DNA of 64,000 bases from Glaciimonas sp. CA11.2 (GCF_034314045.1 NZ_JAVIWL010000001.1:4340001-4404000), one strand, 5' to 3'. Numbered from the stretch's first letter, positions 43,312-53,011 are shown. Notes: generated from the letters alone by a model not told the origin. A program made the numbers and translations.

Positions 43312-44759
43312 GCGATATTGGCAGGACCGATACGCAACTATTGCCGTATGCATTTGCCCGGCATAACGCATTGCTGGCTCAACGCACCGGAGGTGCCGAT
43401 AACACGGACCATCCGGTGGAGTTGTGGATTTCCGACATAACCCAGCGGGCCGCGATTGCTGAAGTCGGTCGTCGCTTCGGCCAGATGCGGTTGCATGTGA
43501 TATCGCGTGAAGAGCTTGATGCCGCAATTGCGCGCGCTTATGCAGGTTCTGGCGGCGATGCAGCGCAAGTAGTGGATGAGTTTGAATCCGATCTCGACCT
43601 CGCCAAACTGTTACAGGATATGCCTGCAGTCGTGGATCTGCTAGAGTCATCGGACGATGCGCCGGTGATTCGCATGATCAACGCTTTGCTGACACAAGCT
43701 TTACGAGAAGGGGCATCGGATATTCATATCGAACCATTCGAGCAGATCTCGGTAGTGCGCTTTCGCGTTGACGGTAGTTTGCGCGATGTCGTACGACCAC
43801 GGAAGGCAATCCACGCGTCGCTGATTTCTCGGATCAAGATCATGGCGCAAATGGATATTGCGGAGAAACGATTACCGCAAGATGGTCGCATTACTCTGCG
43901 GGTTGGTGGCAAGCCTGTAGATGTAAGGGTCTCCACTTTGCCGACCGGTCATGGTGAACGGGCAGTGCTGCGCTTGTTGGAAAAAGAAGCTGGTCGGCTC
44001 GATCTGCAACATCTCGGTATGAGCGCTATCGTGCAGACGCAGTTCGACCGATTGATCGCCCAGCCGCATGGCATCGTTCTGGTAACAGGACCAACTGGTT
44101 CCGGAAAAACGACCACGCTGTACGCTGCGCTATCGCAACTGAATACTTCCAGTACGAATATTTTGACAGTTGAAGATCCGATCGAATACGAACTGGCGGG
44201 GATTGGCCAGACCCAAGTCAATGCGCGTATCGACATGAGTTTCGCTAAAGCGCTGCGAGCAATTTTGCGGCAAGACCCGGATGTCATCATGATTGGTGAA
44301 ATACGTGATCTGGAAACCGCTCAAATTGCGGTACAGGCTTCGCTGACCGGACACTTGGTACTGGCAACGTTACACACCAATGATGCGGCTGCAGCGGTAA
44401 CGCGGTTACTGGATATGGGTATAGAACCCTTTTTGTTGTCATCCTCTTTGTTGGGTGTGGTGGCACAGCGTCTGGTTAGAAAATTATGCACTCATTGCCG
44501 CCGCCATGATGGACAGTTCTGGCAGGCCGTCGGTTGTGAGCGCTGCGCGCACATCGGGTATCAAGGGCGGGTGGGTGTGTACGAATTAATGCAGGCAACT
44601 GATCAGATTCAGTCACTCATTCACAATCGTGCGTCCGAAGCCGAAATACAGCAAGTGGCGCAACGCGACGGCATGCAAACCATGCGCCAGGATGGCGAGC
44701 GCTGGCTTGCCGACGGTGTCAGTACGCATGCGGAATTGCTACGCGTCACCAAAGAGTAA
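43308..44759 (+). CDS. gspE: Type II secretion ATPase GspE
   Basis: 483 residues. N1/N2 domain (about 1-120), then the ATPase core with Walker A GPTGSGKTTTLYA near residue 261, Asp box TVEDPIEYEL, Walker B RAILRQDPDVIMIGEIRD, His box TGHLVLATLHTNDA, and a compact C-x2-C ... C-x2-C zinc motif (CTHC and CERC) before GRVGVYELM. It powers pseudopilus assembly. ATGA overlap with gspD. Confidence 0.96.
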   Translation: MSDIGRTDTQLLPYAFARHNALLAQRTGGADNTDHPVELWISDITQRAAIAEVGRRFGQMRLHVISREELDAAIARAYAGSGGDAAQVVDEFESDLDLAKLLQDMPAVVDLLESSDDAPVIRMINALLTQALREGASDIHIEPFEQISVVRFRVDGSLRDVVRPRKAIHASLISRIKIMAQMDIAEKRLPQDGRITLRVGGKPVDVRVSTLPTGHGERAVLRLLEKEAGRLDLQHLGMSAIVQTQFDRLIAQPHGIVLVTGPTGSGKTTTLYAALSQLNTSSTNILTVEDPIEYELAGIGQTQVNARIDMSFAKALRAILRQDPDVIMIGEIRDLETAQIAVQASLTGHLVLATLHTNDAAAAVTRLLDMGIEPFLLSSSLLGVVAQRLVRKLCTHCRRHDGQFWQAVGCERCAHIGYQGRVGVYELMQATDQIQSLIHNRASEAEIQQVAQRDGMQTMRQDGERWLADGVSTHAELLRVTKE

Positions 44760-44771
44760 GCGAGGACTACC

Positions 44772-45992
44772 ATGCCAGCATTTCGGTACGAAGCAGTGGA
44801 TAATAATGGTAGTAGTATCAAGGGCGTGGTCAATGCCGACAGCGCAAAAATGGCGCGGACCGGTTTGCGCAGCCAAGGCTTATTGCCGCTTAATGTCGAT
44901 CCGATTACGCAGCAGGTGGATGCTGCCGGAAATCTTCAACGGCGGGGCTTTGCCGGACACCTTTCCACCGTTGAGATTGCATTGTTCACGCGCCAGCTCG
45001 CCAGTTTGTTAGAAGCCAGCCTGCCGCTCGAGCAGGCATTAACTGCACTGATGGAGCAAGCTGAGCGAACCTATCAGCGTGATTTGATCGCTTCTATACG
45101 CTCGGACGTTATGGGCGGCGCGTCCTTGTCTGCCGCGTTGGCTGCGCATCCGCGAGATTTCGCTGACATTTATCGCGCTCTGGTCGCTGCCGGTGAACAA
45201 ATTGGTCAATTATCGCGTGTACTTTCGCGCCTGACAGATTACATCGAAAGGCGCAATGCCCTCGTACAAAAGGTCAAACTGGCATTCACGTATCCGGCTA
45301 TCGTCACCGTGGTGGCATTCATCATCGTGATCTTCCTGTTGACGTATGTGGTGCCACAAATCGTTGCTGTATTTGCCAATACCAAACAGAAATTACCGTT
45401 GCTGACCGTGCTGATGCTGGCGACCTCCAGCTTCGTACGCAACTATGGCTGGGCGGTGTTGTTGACGGTGTGTCTCTTGATGTATGGCTGGCGCATGGCT
45501 TTGAAGAATCCTGTGACCAAAATGCGCTGGGATACCTGGCTGTTACGCGCACCGCTTTACGGAAAGTTCGAACGTAGCCTCAATACGGCGCGTTTTGCCA
45601 GCACGCTAGCCATTACCACCGGTTCCGGTGTACCGATACTGAAGGCATTGCAAACCAGTCGGGATACGCTCTCCAATGTCGCGATGCAGCAACAGGTGGA
45701 TACGGCCGCTGCCAGCGTTCGTGAGGGTATTAGTCTGGCGCAGGCTTTGTCAGCACACAAACATTTTCCTCCTTTGTTGATTCATATGATCAGGGCCGGC
45801 GAGGTCACAGGCGAGCTACCAGCAATGTTGGAGCGGGCTGCCAATGCGCAGGAACAAGATCTTGAACGACGCGCAATGACCATGGCCGGCTTGCTGGAGC
45901 CAGCCCTGATTCTGGCGATGGGGGTGGTGGTATTGCTGATTGTGCTGGCGGTACTGATGCCGATCATCGAAATCAATCAACTGGTGCGCTAA
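44772..45992 (+). CDS. gspF: Type II secretion platform protein GspF
   Basis: 406 residues, with two T2SSF domains (about 70-195 and 270-395; for example FTRQLASLLEASLPLEQAL and FASTLAITTGSGVPILKAL), and three membrane helices, the last at the C-terminus. It is the polytopic core of the inner-membrane platform. GAGGA lies 7 bp before the ATG. Confidence 0.96.
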   Translation: MPAFRYEAVDNNGSSIKGVVNADSAKMARTGLRSQGLLPLNVDPITQQVDAAGNLQRRGFAGHLSTVEIALFTRQLASLLEASLPLEQALTALMEQAERTYQRDLIASIRSDVMGGASLSAALAAHPRDFADIYRALVAAGEQIGQLSRVLSRLTDYIERRNALVQKVKLAFTYPAIVTVVAFIIVIFLLTYVVPQIVAVFANTKQKLPLLTVLMLATSSFVRNYGWAVLLTVCLLMYGWRMALKNPVTKMRWDTWLLRAPLYGKFERSLNTARFASTLAITTGSGVPILKALQTSRDTLSNVAMQQQVDTAAASVREGISLAQALSAHKHFPPLLIHMIRAGEVTGELPAMLERAANAQEQDLERRAMTMAGLLEPALILAMGVVVLLIVLAVLMPIIEINQLVR

Positions 45993-46050
45993 AACACATA
46001 TAACTCGCTCACATCAGGTTTGGCGTCTGGAATTGGTATTAGTAAAAGAA

Positions 46051-46100
46051 AAATAGCCGAGGGAAGGATCGCGTTGCTTCTCTATACTGCGCGGCTATTT
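46051..46100 (+). terminator. Hairpin after gspF
   Basis: Perfect 9-bp arms AAATAGCCG (46051-46059) and complement (46092-46100); the long loop contains a second GAAG/CTTC pairing. It lies between gspF and gspC, so gspC may be partly or fully separately transcribed. Only TTTCTG follows, so termination is not certain. Confidence 0.45.
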
Positions 46101-46143
46101 CTGACATAGTGTTTAATAAAATAGATCAGCGCAAGGCGGTCAT

Positions 46144-46638
46144 ATGAGTGAAAAATTAAGTAAAAGGTTAAGCAAGCATTCCAAACGTATGCCGGAACGT
46201 CTTAGCCTGCTGCTATTCATGCTGCTTTGCGCTTGCACTGCTTACTGGGTAATAACACTGGTCAAGCCTCCAACACGCGTGGTCGTAGCACCGCCGCAGC
46301 CGGAGAGACCACCGATCAATGTGATGATGGCGGCAGGTTTATTTGGAGGGCGCGAGACGGTGACGGTCGCCAGCAATTACCAGTTACTGGGTGTAGTCGC
46401 TGCGAAAAAATCTGAGGAAAGCGTTGCCATTCTGAGTGTCGATGGCAAGCCTGCCAAAGCGGTGAGGCAGGGTAGGGAACTGTTACCCGGGACCAGTATT
46501 CAAGAGGTGCATCCTAACTATGTTCTGCTGTCCGAAGCAGGTATTTTGAAGCGTGTAATGCTGCCTGAAGAAGTGCAGCCCAAATCGGGGCCACTCGGAC
46601 CGCCTTCGTTATTGACACCTCCTCAGACGGCACAATAA
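46144..46638 (+). CDS. gspC: Type II secretion coupling protein GspC
   Basis: 164 residues. Basic N-terminus, one membrane helix (about 21-40), Pro-rich linker, then the homology-region domain (about 60-140) with FGGRETVTVASNYQLLGVVA and RQGRELLPGTSIQEV. No PDZ or coiled-coil domain follows, as in the short GspC forms of betaproteobacteria. GspC links GspD to the inner platform. AAGGCGG lies 7 bp before the ATG. Confidence 0.88.
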   Translation: MSEKLSKRLSKHSKRMPERLSLLLFMLLCACTAYWVITLVKPPTRVVVAPPQPERPPINVMMAAGLFGGRETVTVASNYQLLGVVAAKKSEESVAILSVDGKPAKAVRQGRELLPGTSIQEVHPNYVLLSEAGILKRVMLPEEVQPKSGPLGPPSLLTPPQTAQ

Positions 46639-46709
46639 ACGTTTGCGCAGGATGAAAATATCGGCATTTGAGCACCGATCGTTACTGCACAAAAGTCGTC
46701 GCGGCAAAA

Positions 46710-47576
46710 CTAGATATTATTCAATGCAATTAATGCCTCCGCATCAAGTTGCAGCGCACCCGCCAACACATTCTCACGCAGATGGGCGATTGACTTGGTA
46801 CCGGGAATCACGAGTATGTTCGGCGCCCGCTGTAGCAGCCATGCCAGCGCTACTTGCATCGGGTTGACCTGCATGGAGGCGGCCACGCGCGTTAAGGTGT
46901 CCGACTGCAGCGGTGTGAAACCACCGAGCGGAAAAAACGGCACGAAAGCAATCTTCTGCGCAGCCAGCGTATCGATCAGTGCGTCGTCGTCACGGTGCGC
47001 CAGATTGTATTGATTTTGCACGCAGACGATATCGGTAAATTGCTGCGCCTCTGCCACTTGCTCTGCGGTCACATTGCTAAGCCCGATGTAACGGATCAGC
47101 CCTTCTTGCTTCAACCGTACCAACGTTTCCATCGAAGCCGCTAGTGACGAATTATCGGGGCCAGTAATGCCGGGCGCGCGCAAATTGACAACATCGAGCA
47201 CATCGAGTTGCAGGTTGCGCAGATTATCATGCACGGCGGCACGTAACTCCTGTGCGCTATGGGATGGTATCCATGATTCGTCTTCGCCGCGCCGGAAGCC
47301 GATCTTAGTGACGATGGTTAGCCCGTCAAAGTAAGGATGCAACGCTTCGCGAATAATTTGATTGGTAACGTGTGGCCCATAAAAGTCCGATGTGTCGATG
47401 TGGTTGATGCCCAGTTCCATTGCGTCGCGCAGAACAGCCACCGCACCAGCACGGTCCTTCGGCGGACCCCATACGTGGGGACCGGCCAGTTGCATGGCGC
47501 CATAGCCGACGCGATTAAACGAAAGGGCGCAATTGGCCGGGGTGAATTGGTCGTCGGAAAGTTGATAAATGGTCAT
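46710..47576 (-). CDS. Aldo/keto reductase
   Basis: 288-residue NADPH-dependent oxidoreductase of the AKR superfamily (YdbC-like). Catalytic Asp/Tyr are in INHIDTSDFYG (about 57-67), Lys in TIVTKIGF (about 93), then GLSNVTAEQV and the C-terminal cofactor segment VIPGTKSIAHLREN. AAGGA lies about 8 bp before the ATG. Substrate unknown. A 70-bp fragment of a related gene lies at 27178-27250. Divergent from a LysR gene about 190 bp away that may control it. Confidence 0.9.
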   Translation of the reverse strand: MTIYQLSDDQFTPANCALSFNRVGYGAMQLAGPHVWGPPKDRAGAVAVLRDAMELGINHIDTSDFYGPHVTNQIIREALHPYFDGLTIVTKIGFRRGEDESWIPSHSAQELRAAVHDNLRNLQLDVLDVVNLRAPGITGPDNSSLAASMETLVRLKQEGLIRYIGLSNVTAEQVAEAQQFTDIVCVQNQYNLAHRDDDALIDTLAAQKIAFVPFFPLGGFTPLQSDTLTRVAASMQVNPMQVALAWLLQRAPNILVIPGTKSIAHLRENVLAGALQLDAEALIALNNI

Positions 47577-47768
47577 GAAAAATCCTTGGGTTGTGTTGTG
47601 ATTAGTCAGGCCTTCACCGCCAGCCTGTCTGGTTATCTAATTCTCTAATTGTCTGTCAAGCACCGTTGCGCAACTGGTCACGTCATTGTAGCCACGTCCA
47701 CGTTGTGTGATAATCCGTTCAGCACCGAACGGGCTGTTCGGCATACCGCACAATCAGGTAGACAAATA

Positions 47769-48674
47769 ATGAGTTCAGAATCTTATTCGATGGCAGATCT
47801 AGCGACCTTCGCGCTGGTGGCTCAGCACAAGGGGTTTCGTCAGGCTGCGCGCGCCAGCGAGCAATCAGCATCGACGCTCAGCGAGGCTATTCGCCGGTTA
47901 GAAAATCAGCTTGGCATACGTTTACTGCTCAGGACCACTCGCAGCGTCACGCCGACAGAGGCCGGAGCGTTGCTATTGCGGCATTTGATGCCAGCATTGG
48001 ACAACGTTCACAGCGCGTTAGACGTGCTGAACGATCTGCGCGATAGTCCGCGCGGCACACTGCGTTTAAATGTGCCGGTAGTCGCGGCCCGGTTTTTTCT
48101 TTTGCCGATTATTAACGCCTTTATGAGCGCCTATCCGGACATCACGGTGGAGGTGGTGGTGGACAACAATTTTGTCGATGTCATTGCCAGCGGTTGTGAC
48201 GCTGGCATACGCTACGGGGAAGAGTTGGAGCAGGATATGATCGCAGTGCCGATCGGCCCGCGTAAGCAACGCTTTGCGGTCGCTGCCGCACCATCCTATC
48301 TGGCGTTGCGCGGTATGCCGATACACCCGCGTGATTTGATGGAACACGCTTGCTTGCGTGGTAAATTTCTCAGCGGCGCGATGCACCCTTGGGAATTCGA
48401 GCGCGACGGCAAGAAGTTGTGTGTAGAGCCAACTGGCCCACTGATCATCACGCCGACCATCGCCGACATCGCGGTCAGCGCTGCTGTAGCCGGACATGGC
48501 ATCATCTATCTGTTCGAGGAATGGCTCGCGCCTTATCTGGAATCCGGTCAATTGGTGCCGATATTGGAGGAGTGGTGGCCACGCTTTCCTGGCCCGTTTT
48601 TATACTTTTCCGGACGGCGTCACCTACCGGCTCCGTTGCGGGCATTTGTCGATTTCATCCAAACACCGGTCTAA
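47769..48674 (+). CDS. LysR-family transcriptional regulator
   Basis: 301 residues. N-terminal helix-turn-helix with FRQAARASEQSASTLSEAIRRLENQLG, then LLLRTTRSVTPTEAG, and an effector-binding domain. This pattern belongs to the CrgA/AaeR-like LysR group that commonly controls nearby oxidoreductases. ATG 47769 with AGGTAG 8 bp upstream is chosen; the frame extends further upstream but is not protein-like there. Divergent from the aldo/keto reductase, its probable target. Confidence 0.9.
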   Translation: MSSESYSMADLATFALVAQHKGFRQAARASEQSASTLSEAIRRLENQLGIRLLLRTTRSVTPTEAGALLLRHLMPALDNVHSALDVLNDLRDSPRGTLRLNVPVVAARFFLLPIINAFMSAYPDITVEVVVDNNFVDVIASGCDAGIRYGEELEQDMIAVPIGPRKQRFAVAAAPSYLALRGMPIHPRDLMEHACLRGKFLSGAMHPWEFERDGKKLCVEPTGPLIITPTIADIAVSAAVAGHGIIYLFEEWLAPYLESGQLVPILEEWWPRFPGPFLYFSGRRHLPAPLRAFVDFIQTPV

Positions 48675-49005
48675 CGGGAAGAAGCTGCCGACCGTTAAAC
48701 TTCCTCAACTTAACTTCAATCTTATTGATAACTTAAGCATCGAATGATGTGGGTGAGGTCGATGACGTTCTTTCATTTTAAAGATGACTTTCAGGCTTGA
48801 GAGACGCTTGATATGGTGAACCGTAAAAGCTCGGCGTTTATGTAGTAGAAGGAAATGCTTTCCAAATTAAGCCTTCCTTTTAGCATACACATAGCGGCAC
48901 ATTGCCTCTTGGCTAATCTGCATCTCTCCACTTATATTTCTATTTTGGCTTCGGGTTACCCCATGGACGTCAGCTAAGCGAAGCTTGCCAGCAGCATTAG
49001 CGAGG
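48675..49005. other. Intergenic stretch between convergent LysR genes
   Basis: 331 bp between two convergent LysR genes. I see no gene and no clear terminator. Confidence 0.4.
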
Positions 49006-49893
49006 TCAACCCGCGATTGCCTTCGCAAACTCCAGGAAATGCCGGGCCAGTGGCGTTACGGCGTTGGTCCGGTACGCGATGCCTAGTCCGGTGGTGCCAT
49101 CGCGTTGGTCGGAAAGCGGGCGCAGGGCTACCGAACGCCCCGCCATCATCTCCCAGAGCTTGGGTACAAGTGCAACGCCCAGCCCGCTCTCAACCAGCGC
49201 AATAATGGTCTGCGCCTGTGATCCCTGCTGAACGATGCGCGGGATGAACCCGGCCTGATGACAGGCCGCGAGCACACCCAGATGCGAGGTTGGCGTCATG
49301 CGCTGCGATGGAATGATGAAGGGTTCGTCGCGTAACTCTATCAGCCGTAATGACTTGCGTCCTGCGAGCCGGTGATTCTCCGGCAACGCTGCGATATAGC
49401 GGTCACTCAGCACGGGTTCCATTGTGATCGATGCCAGCCTAGGTGTTGGAAAGCGCACTATGCCGATATCGGAGTCACCGACCTCGATTGCCTTGAGTAT
49501 GGCTTGCGTATCTGCTTCGTACAAATCTAGCTCCGCTTTGGGGAATGCCTCATGAAAGCGCGCAATCGTACGCGGGACAAATGCCATCATTGATGAAGCG
49601 ACAAAATGCACGCGCACCTTGCCAATGGCATTCGTGTTGGCGAGCGCGATACTTTCGCGGACCTGATCTGCATGAAATACCGCATTGCGTGCATGTTCCA
49701 GCGCAGCCTGACCAGCGGCCGTTAGCACCACACCGCGTTTGGTGCGGTCAAACAGCGCCGCACCAAGCGAGGTCTCGAGACGGCGTATGGCCATCGATAG
49801 AGGAGGTTGGGCAATATGCAAACGCGCAGCCGCCTTGTGAAAGTTAAGCGTTTCCGCGACGGCGAGAAATTGACGAAGTTGACGAAGTTCCAT
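49006..49893 (-). CDS. LysR-family regulator of the acyl-CoA island
   Basis: 295 residues. Helix-turn-helix with LRQFLAVAETLNFHKAAARLHIAQPPLSMAIRRLE, then LFDRTKRGVVLTAAG, and an effector domain of the BenM/CatM type. It is divergent from the CoA-transferase gene with about 100 bp between starts, so it probably activates 49995-57877 in response to a pathway acid or CoA ester. Confidence 0.92.
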   Translation of the reverse strand: MELRQLRQFLAVAETLNFHKAAARLHIAQPPLSMAIRRLETSLGAALFDRTKRGVVLTAAGQAALEHARNAVFHADQVRESIALANTNAIGKVRVHFVASSMMAFVPRTIARFHEAFPKAELDLYEADTQAILKAIEVGDSDIGIVRFPTPRLASITMEPVLSDRYIAALPENHRLAGRKSLRLIELRDEPFIIPSQRMTPTSHLGVLAACHQAGFIPRIVQQGSQAQTIIALVESGLGVALVPKLWEMMAGRSVALRPLSDQRDGTTGLGIAYRTNAVTPLARHFLEFAKAIAG

Positions 49894-49994
49894 GGCGATA
49901 CTCTTTTGATATCAGAAACGATAAAACTAATATTAGACCGGTTTCGGGTCGACGTATACGATTGACTGAGTGATAAAAAACAAAGGGAACTGGA

Positions 49995-51290
49995 ATGGCC
50001 GAGGCAAAACAAATGGGCGATGCAGCGCCACTGGCTGGCGTCCGTATACTTGATCTGACGACTATTATGCTAGGGCCGTTCGCTAGCCAGCAACTGGGCG
50101 ACTACGGCGCCGACGTGATCAAGATCGAGGCACCCGGTGGTGATGCGACGCGCCAAATCGGGCCGTCCCCCGAGGTGGACATGGCGGCTGCCTTTCTAGG
50201 TGTCAATCGCGGCAAGCGGAGTATTATTCTCGATCTTAAGCAATCGACCGCACGCGATGCGCTGTTCGCGCTGATCGACAATGCCGATGTTCTGCTACAC
50301 AGCATGCGCCCGCAAAAAATGGCGGCACTCGGCTTTAGTCCCGAGGCGCTGCTTGAGCGCAATCCCCGACTCATCGTTGTTGCCGCACATGGCTTTGGTG
50401 AAGACGGCCCGTACGCGGGACGTCCCGCATACGATGACATCATCCAGGGCTTGTGCGGTCTCGCGGGGCTATCGGCGGACCAGGGTGGAGAGCCGTCCTA
50501 TGTGCCGAGCGTGATTGCCGACAAAATCTGCGGCATGTTCGCTACTCAGGCAGTCTTGATGGGGCTCGTCCGGCGTGCGCGCGAAGGCAGCGGCGTCTAT
50601 GTAGAAGTGCCTATGCTCGAATCGATGGTGCACTTCACACTCATCGAGCATTTCTACGGTGCACACTTCGTACCACCCGAAGGCGAAGCTGGTTATCCGC
50701 GTCTGCTGACACGCTGGCGTCGTCCATATCGGACGACCGATGGCTATGTCTGTATCGTTCCCTACACTGATCGTCATTGGCGCCTTTTTTTCAGTGAGGC
50801 GGGTGTTCCTGAATACGCTGACGATCCGCGTTTCATGGGAATCGGCGCACGCACGCGACATATCGATGAACTTTACCGGCTGGTCGGAGAGCGTGTAGCG
50901 ATGTGTTCGAGCGCGGTGTGGCTTGCCGCTTGCGATCGACTCGATATTCCAGCTGCACCGCTAAATCGGCTGGCTGATCTTGAGCGCGACCCGCATCTGA
51001 TGGCGGTCGGGATGTTCCCAACAGTGGATGACGCGGCACTAGGCAAGGTAAAACTGGTCGCGCCACCGATGCGGTTCAATGGCAAGCGGCCGCCTGTCGC
51101 GATGCCGCCCCGATTAGGAGAGCATACCAACGAGATTTTGGCTCAGGCGGGGATTGGTACTTCCGCCCGCGAGGCGATGCTAGCCAGCGGCGGCGCCATT
51201 CAGTTTTATCCAAACACAGCCGATGGCGAGGGTGTCGTCAAAACCAACAGTCCGGCGACGGGTTATACGATTTCTGGAGTGACATCATGA
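49995..51290 (+). CDS. Class III CoA-transferase (CaiB/BaiF family)
   Basis: 431 residues. The family N-terminus is clear: RILDLTTIMLGPFASQQLGD, then GADVIKIE and NRGKRSIILDLK. The catalytic Asp that carries the glutamyl/aspartyl-CoA anhydride is in RPAYDDIIQ (about residue 140). Such enzymes move CoA between acids, so this is the likely activation step of the pathway. GGGAAC precedes the ATG. Overlaps the next gene by 4 bp. Confidence 0.92.
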   Translation: MAEAKQMGDAAPLAGVRILDLTTIMLGPFASQQLGDYGADVIKIEAPGGDATRQIGPSPEVDMAAAFLGVNRGKRSIILDLKQSTARDALFALIDNADVLLHSMRPQKMAALGFSPEALLERNPRLIVVAAHGFGEDGPYAGRPAYDDIIQGLCGLAGLSADQGGEPSYVPSVIADKICGMFATQAVLMGLVRRAREGSGVYVEVPMLESMVHFTLIEHFYGAHFVPPEGEAGYPRLLTRWRRPYRTTDGYVCIVPYTDRHWRLFFSEAGVPEYADDPRFMGIGARTRHIDELYRLVGERVAMCSSAVWLAACDRLDIPAAPLNRLADLERDPHLMAVGMFPTVDDAALGKVKLVAPPMRFNGKRPPVAMPPRLGEHTNEILAQAGIGTSAREAMLASGGAIQFYPNTADGEGVVKTNSPATGYTISGVTS

Positions 51291-52453
51291 ATTTTTCTTT
51301 AAACGATGAGCAACGCGCTATCCAGGATGGAGTGCGTCAGGTATGTAGTGATTTTCCAGCCGAATATTGGCTAGAGCGCGACCGCAACGGTGGCTTTCCG
51401 CTCGACTTCCATGAAGCGATTGCGCAGGCGGGCTATCTCGGCGTCTGCATGCCCGAAGCCTATGGCGGAGCCGGACTCGGGATTACCGAGGCGGCCCTGA
51501 TGGTGGAAGCACTATCCGGTTCGGGTGCTGGCATGAGTGGCGTGTCTGCCATTCACATGAACATCTTCGGCCTGAACCCGGTTGTGGTGTTTGGCACGGA
51601 AGCGCAAAAGCAGAGAATTCTACCGCCGTTGATCATGGGCAAGGAGAAGGCTTGTTTCGCGGTAACAGAACCCAACACGGGCCTCGATACAACCCGCCTC
51701 AAGACCTTCGCCCGCCGCGATGGAGATCGTTATCTTGTTACCGGCCGCAAGGTATGGATTTCGACTGCTCAAGTCACCGAAAAAATGCTATTGCTGGCTC
51801 GCACCACACCAATTGAGGAGTGCAAAAAGCCAGTTGACGGCCTGAGCTTGTTCTACACTGATCTTGACCGGCGCTATGTAGACGTGCGCGAAATCGAAAA
51901 GATGGGACGCAAATGCGTCGACTCGAACGAATTGTTTATCGATGATCTGCCGGTACCTGCGGACGACCTGATCGGGGTCGAAGGCCAGGGCTTCCGTAAC
52001 ATCCTTCATGGTATGAATCCAGAACGCACACTGGTCGGCGCCGCTGCCGTCGGTCTGGGCCGTGCCGCATTAACACGTGCCGCTGGCTACGCCAACGAGC
52101 GGGTGGTATTCGGTCGACCGATCGGGAAGAACCAAGGTATCCAGCATCCGCTCGCACAGTGTTGGATGGACCTCGAGGCTGCGTGGTTAATGGTGCTTCA
52201 TTCGGCCTGGAAATACGATCAGGGTCTTCCGTGTGGCGCGGAAGCGAACGCGGCGAAGTACTTGGCGGGGGAAGCCTGCTTTCGCGCTTGTGAAGCGGCT
52301 GTTTTGACCCATGGCGGTTTCGGTTATGCGAAGGAATACCACGTCGAGCGCTACTTTCGGGAAGCGATGCTGCTGCGCATTGCGCCGGTCAGCATGCAGA
52401 TGATCTTCTCGTTTATTGCTGAGAAGGTGCTCGGACTGCCGAGATCCTACTAA
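51287..52453 (+). CDS. Acyl-CoA dehydrogenase
   Basis: 388-residue FAD enzyme that oxidises an acyl-CoA to a trans-2-enoyl-CoA. N-domain from FSLNDEQRAIQDGVRQ, mid-domain with CFAVTEPNTGLDTTRLKTFA and VTGRKVWIS (FAD/substrate), C-domain with GRPIGKNQGIQHPLAQCWMD and THGGFGYAKEYHVERYFREA. Length is normal. Second gene of the island, translationally coupled to the CoA-transferase. Confidence 0.93.
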   Translation: MNFSLNDEQRAIQDGVRQVCSDFPAEYWLERDRNGGFPLDFHEAIAQAGYLGVCMPEAYGGAGLGITEAALMVEALSGSGAGMSGVSAIHMNIFGLNPVVVFGTEAQKQRILPPLIMGKEKACFAVTEPNTGLDTTRLKTFARRDGDRYLVTGRKVWISTAQVTEKMLLLARTTPIEECKKPVDGLSLFYTDLDRRYVDVREIEKMGRKCVDSNELFIDDLPVPADDLIGVEGQGFRNILHGMNPERTLVGAAAVGLGRAALTRAAGYANERVVFGRPIGKNQGIQHPLAQCWMDLEAAWLMVLHSAWKYDQGLPCGAEANAAKYLAGEACFRACEAAVLTHGGFGYAKEYHVERYFREAMLLRIAPVSMQMIFSFIAEKVLGLPRSY

Positions 52454-52507
52454 GACACTATGCGTAACGTGTAATTGCCTGCAGTCAAACTTTTGAGGGA
52501 AGATACG

Positions 52508-53011
52508 ATGAGCGATAACAATACCGAAGGAACCGATCTTGGTCGGATCGGCATCGGCATGATGTGGGAAGAGTTTGTGCCGGGTACGCGCTGGCACACG
52601 GCCGGACGCACGATCACCGAAACCGACCTCGTATCTTTTATTAACCTCACCTGGTTTACCGAAGAGCTTTTCACCAATCGTCACGATCAAAGTGTCAATG
52701 TGATTGGCGGGCGTCCGGTACCCGCGGGCCTGGTATTCACGATGGCCGAAGGGCTGGTCTCGCCATCGCTTGATCGTACCGGCCTCGCATTTCTACACAC
52801 CGACCTTGATGTAAAGCACGCGATCCAGATCGGCGACACGATCTATGTACATTGCAAGGTCATCGAGCGGCGCGAGTCGAAGAAGCTGGATCGGGGCTTG
52901 GTGCGCACGGAGAACACCGTCGTTTCGGGGGATGGTACTCCGCTCATGGTGTACCGTCCGCTGCGACTGGTGCGACGTAGGCATGTATCGAGTGCGCCGG
53001 CCCATGCGTGA
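52508..53011 (+). CDS. MaoC-like hot-dog-fold protein
   Basis: 167 residues, similar to MaoC-type hydratases (RTITETDLVSFINLTWF, then RPVPAGLVFTMAEGL, and an end DGTPLMVYRP). The D-x5-H catalytic pair of active hydratases is not recognisable here: the segment after the NLT reads WFTEELFTN. It may therefore be a binding or thioesterase-like variant, or use other residues. The ATG at 52508 has GAGGGA about 9 bp before it. Lies 54 bp after the acyl-CoA dehydrogenase. Confidence 0.75.
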   Translation: MSDNNTEGTDLGRIGIGMMWEEFVPGTRWHTAGRTITETDLVSFINLTWFTEELFTNRHDQSVNVIGGRPVPAGLVFTMAEGLVSPSLDRTGLAFLHTDLDVKHAIQIGDTIYVHCKVIERRESKKLDRGLVRTENTVVSGDGTPLMVYRPLRLVRRRHVSSAPAHA

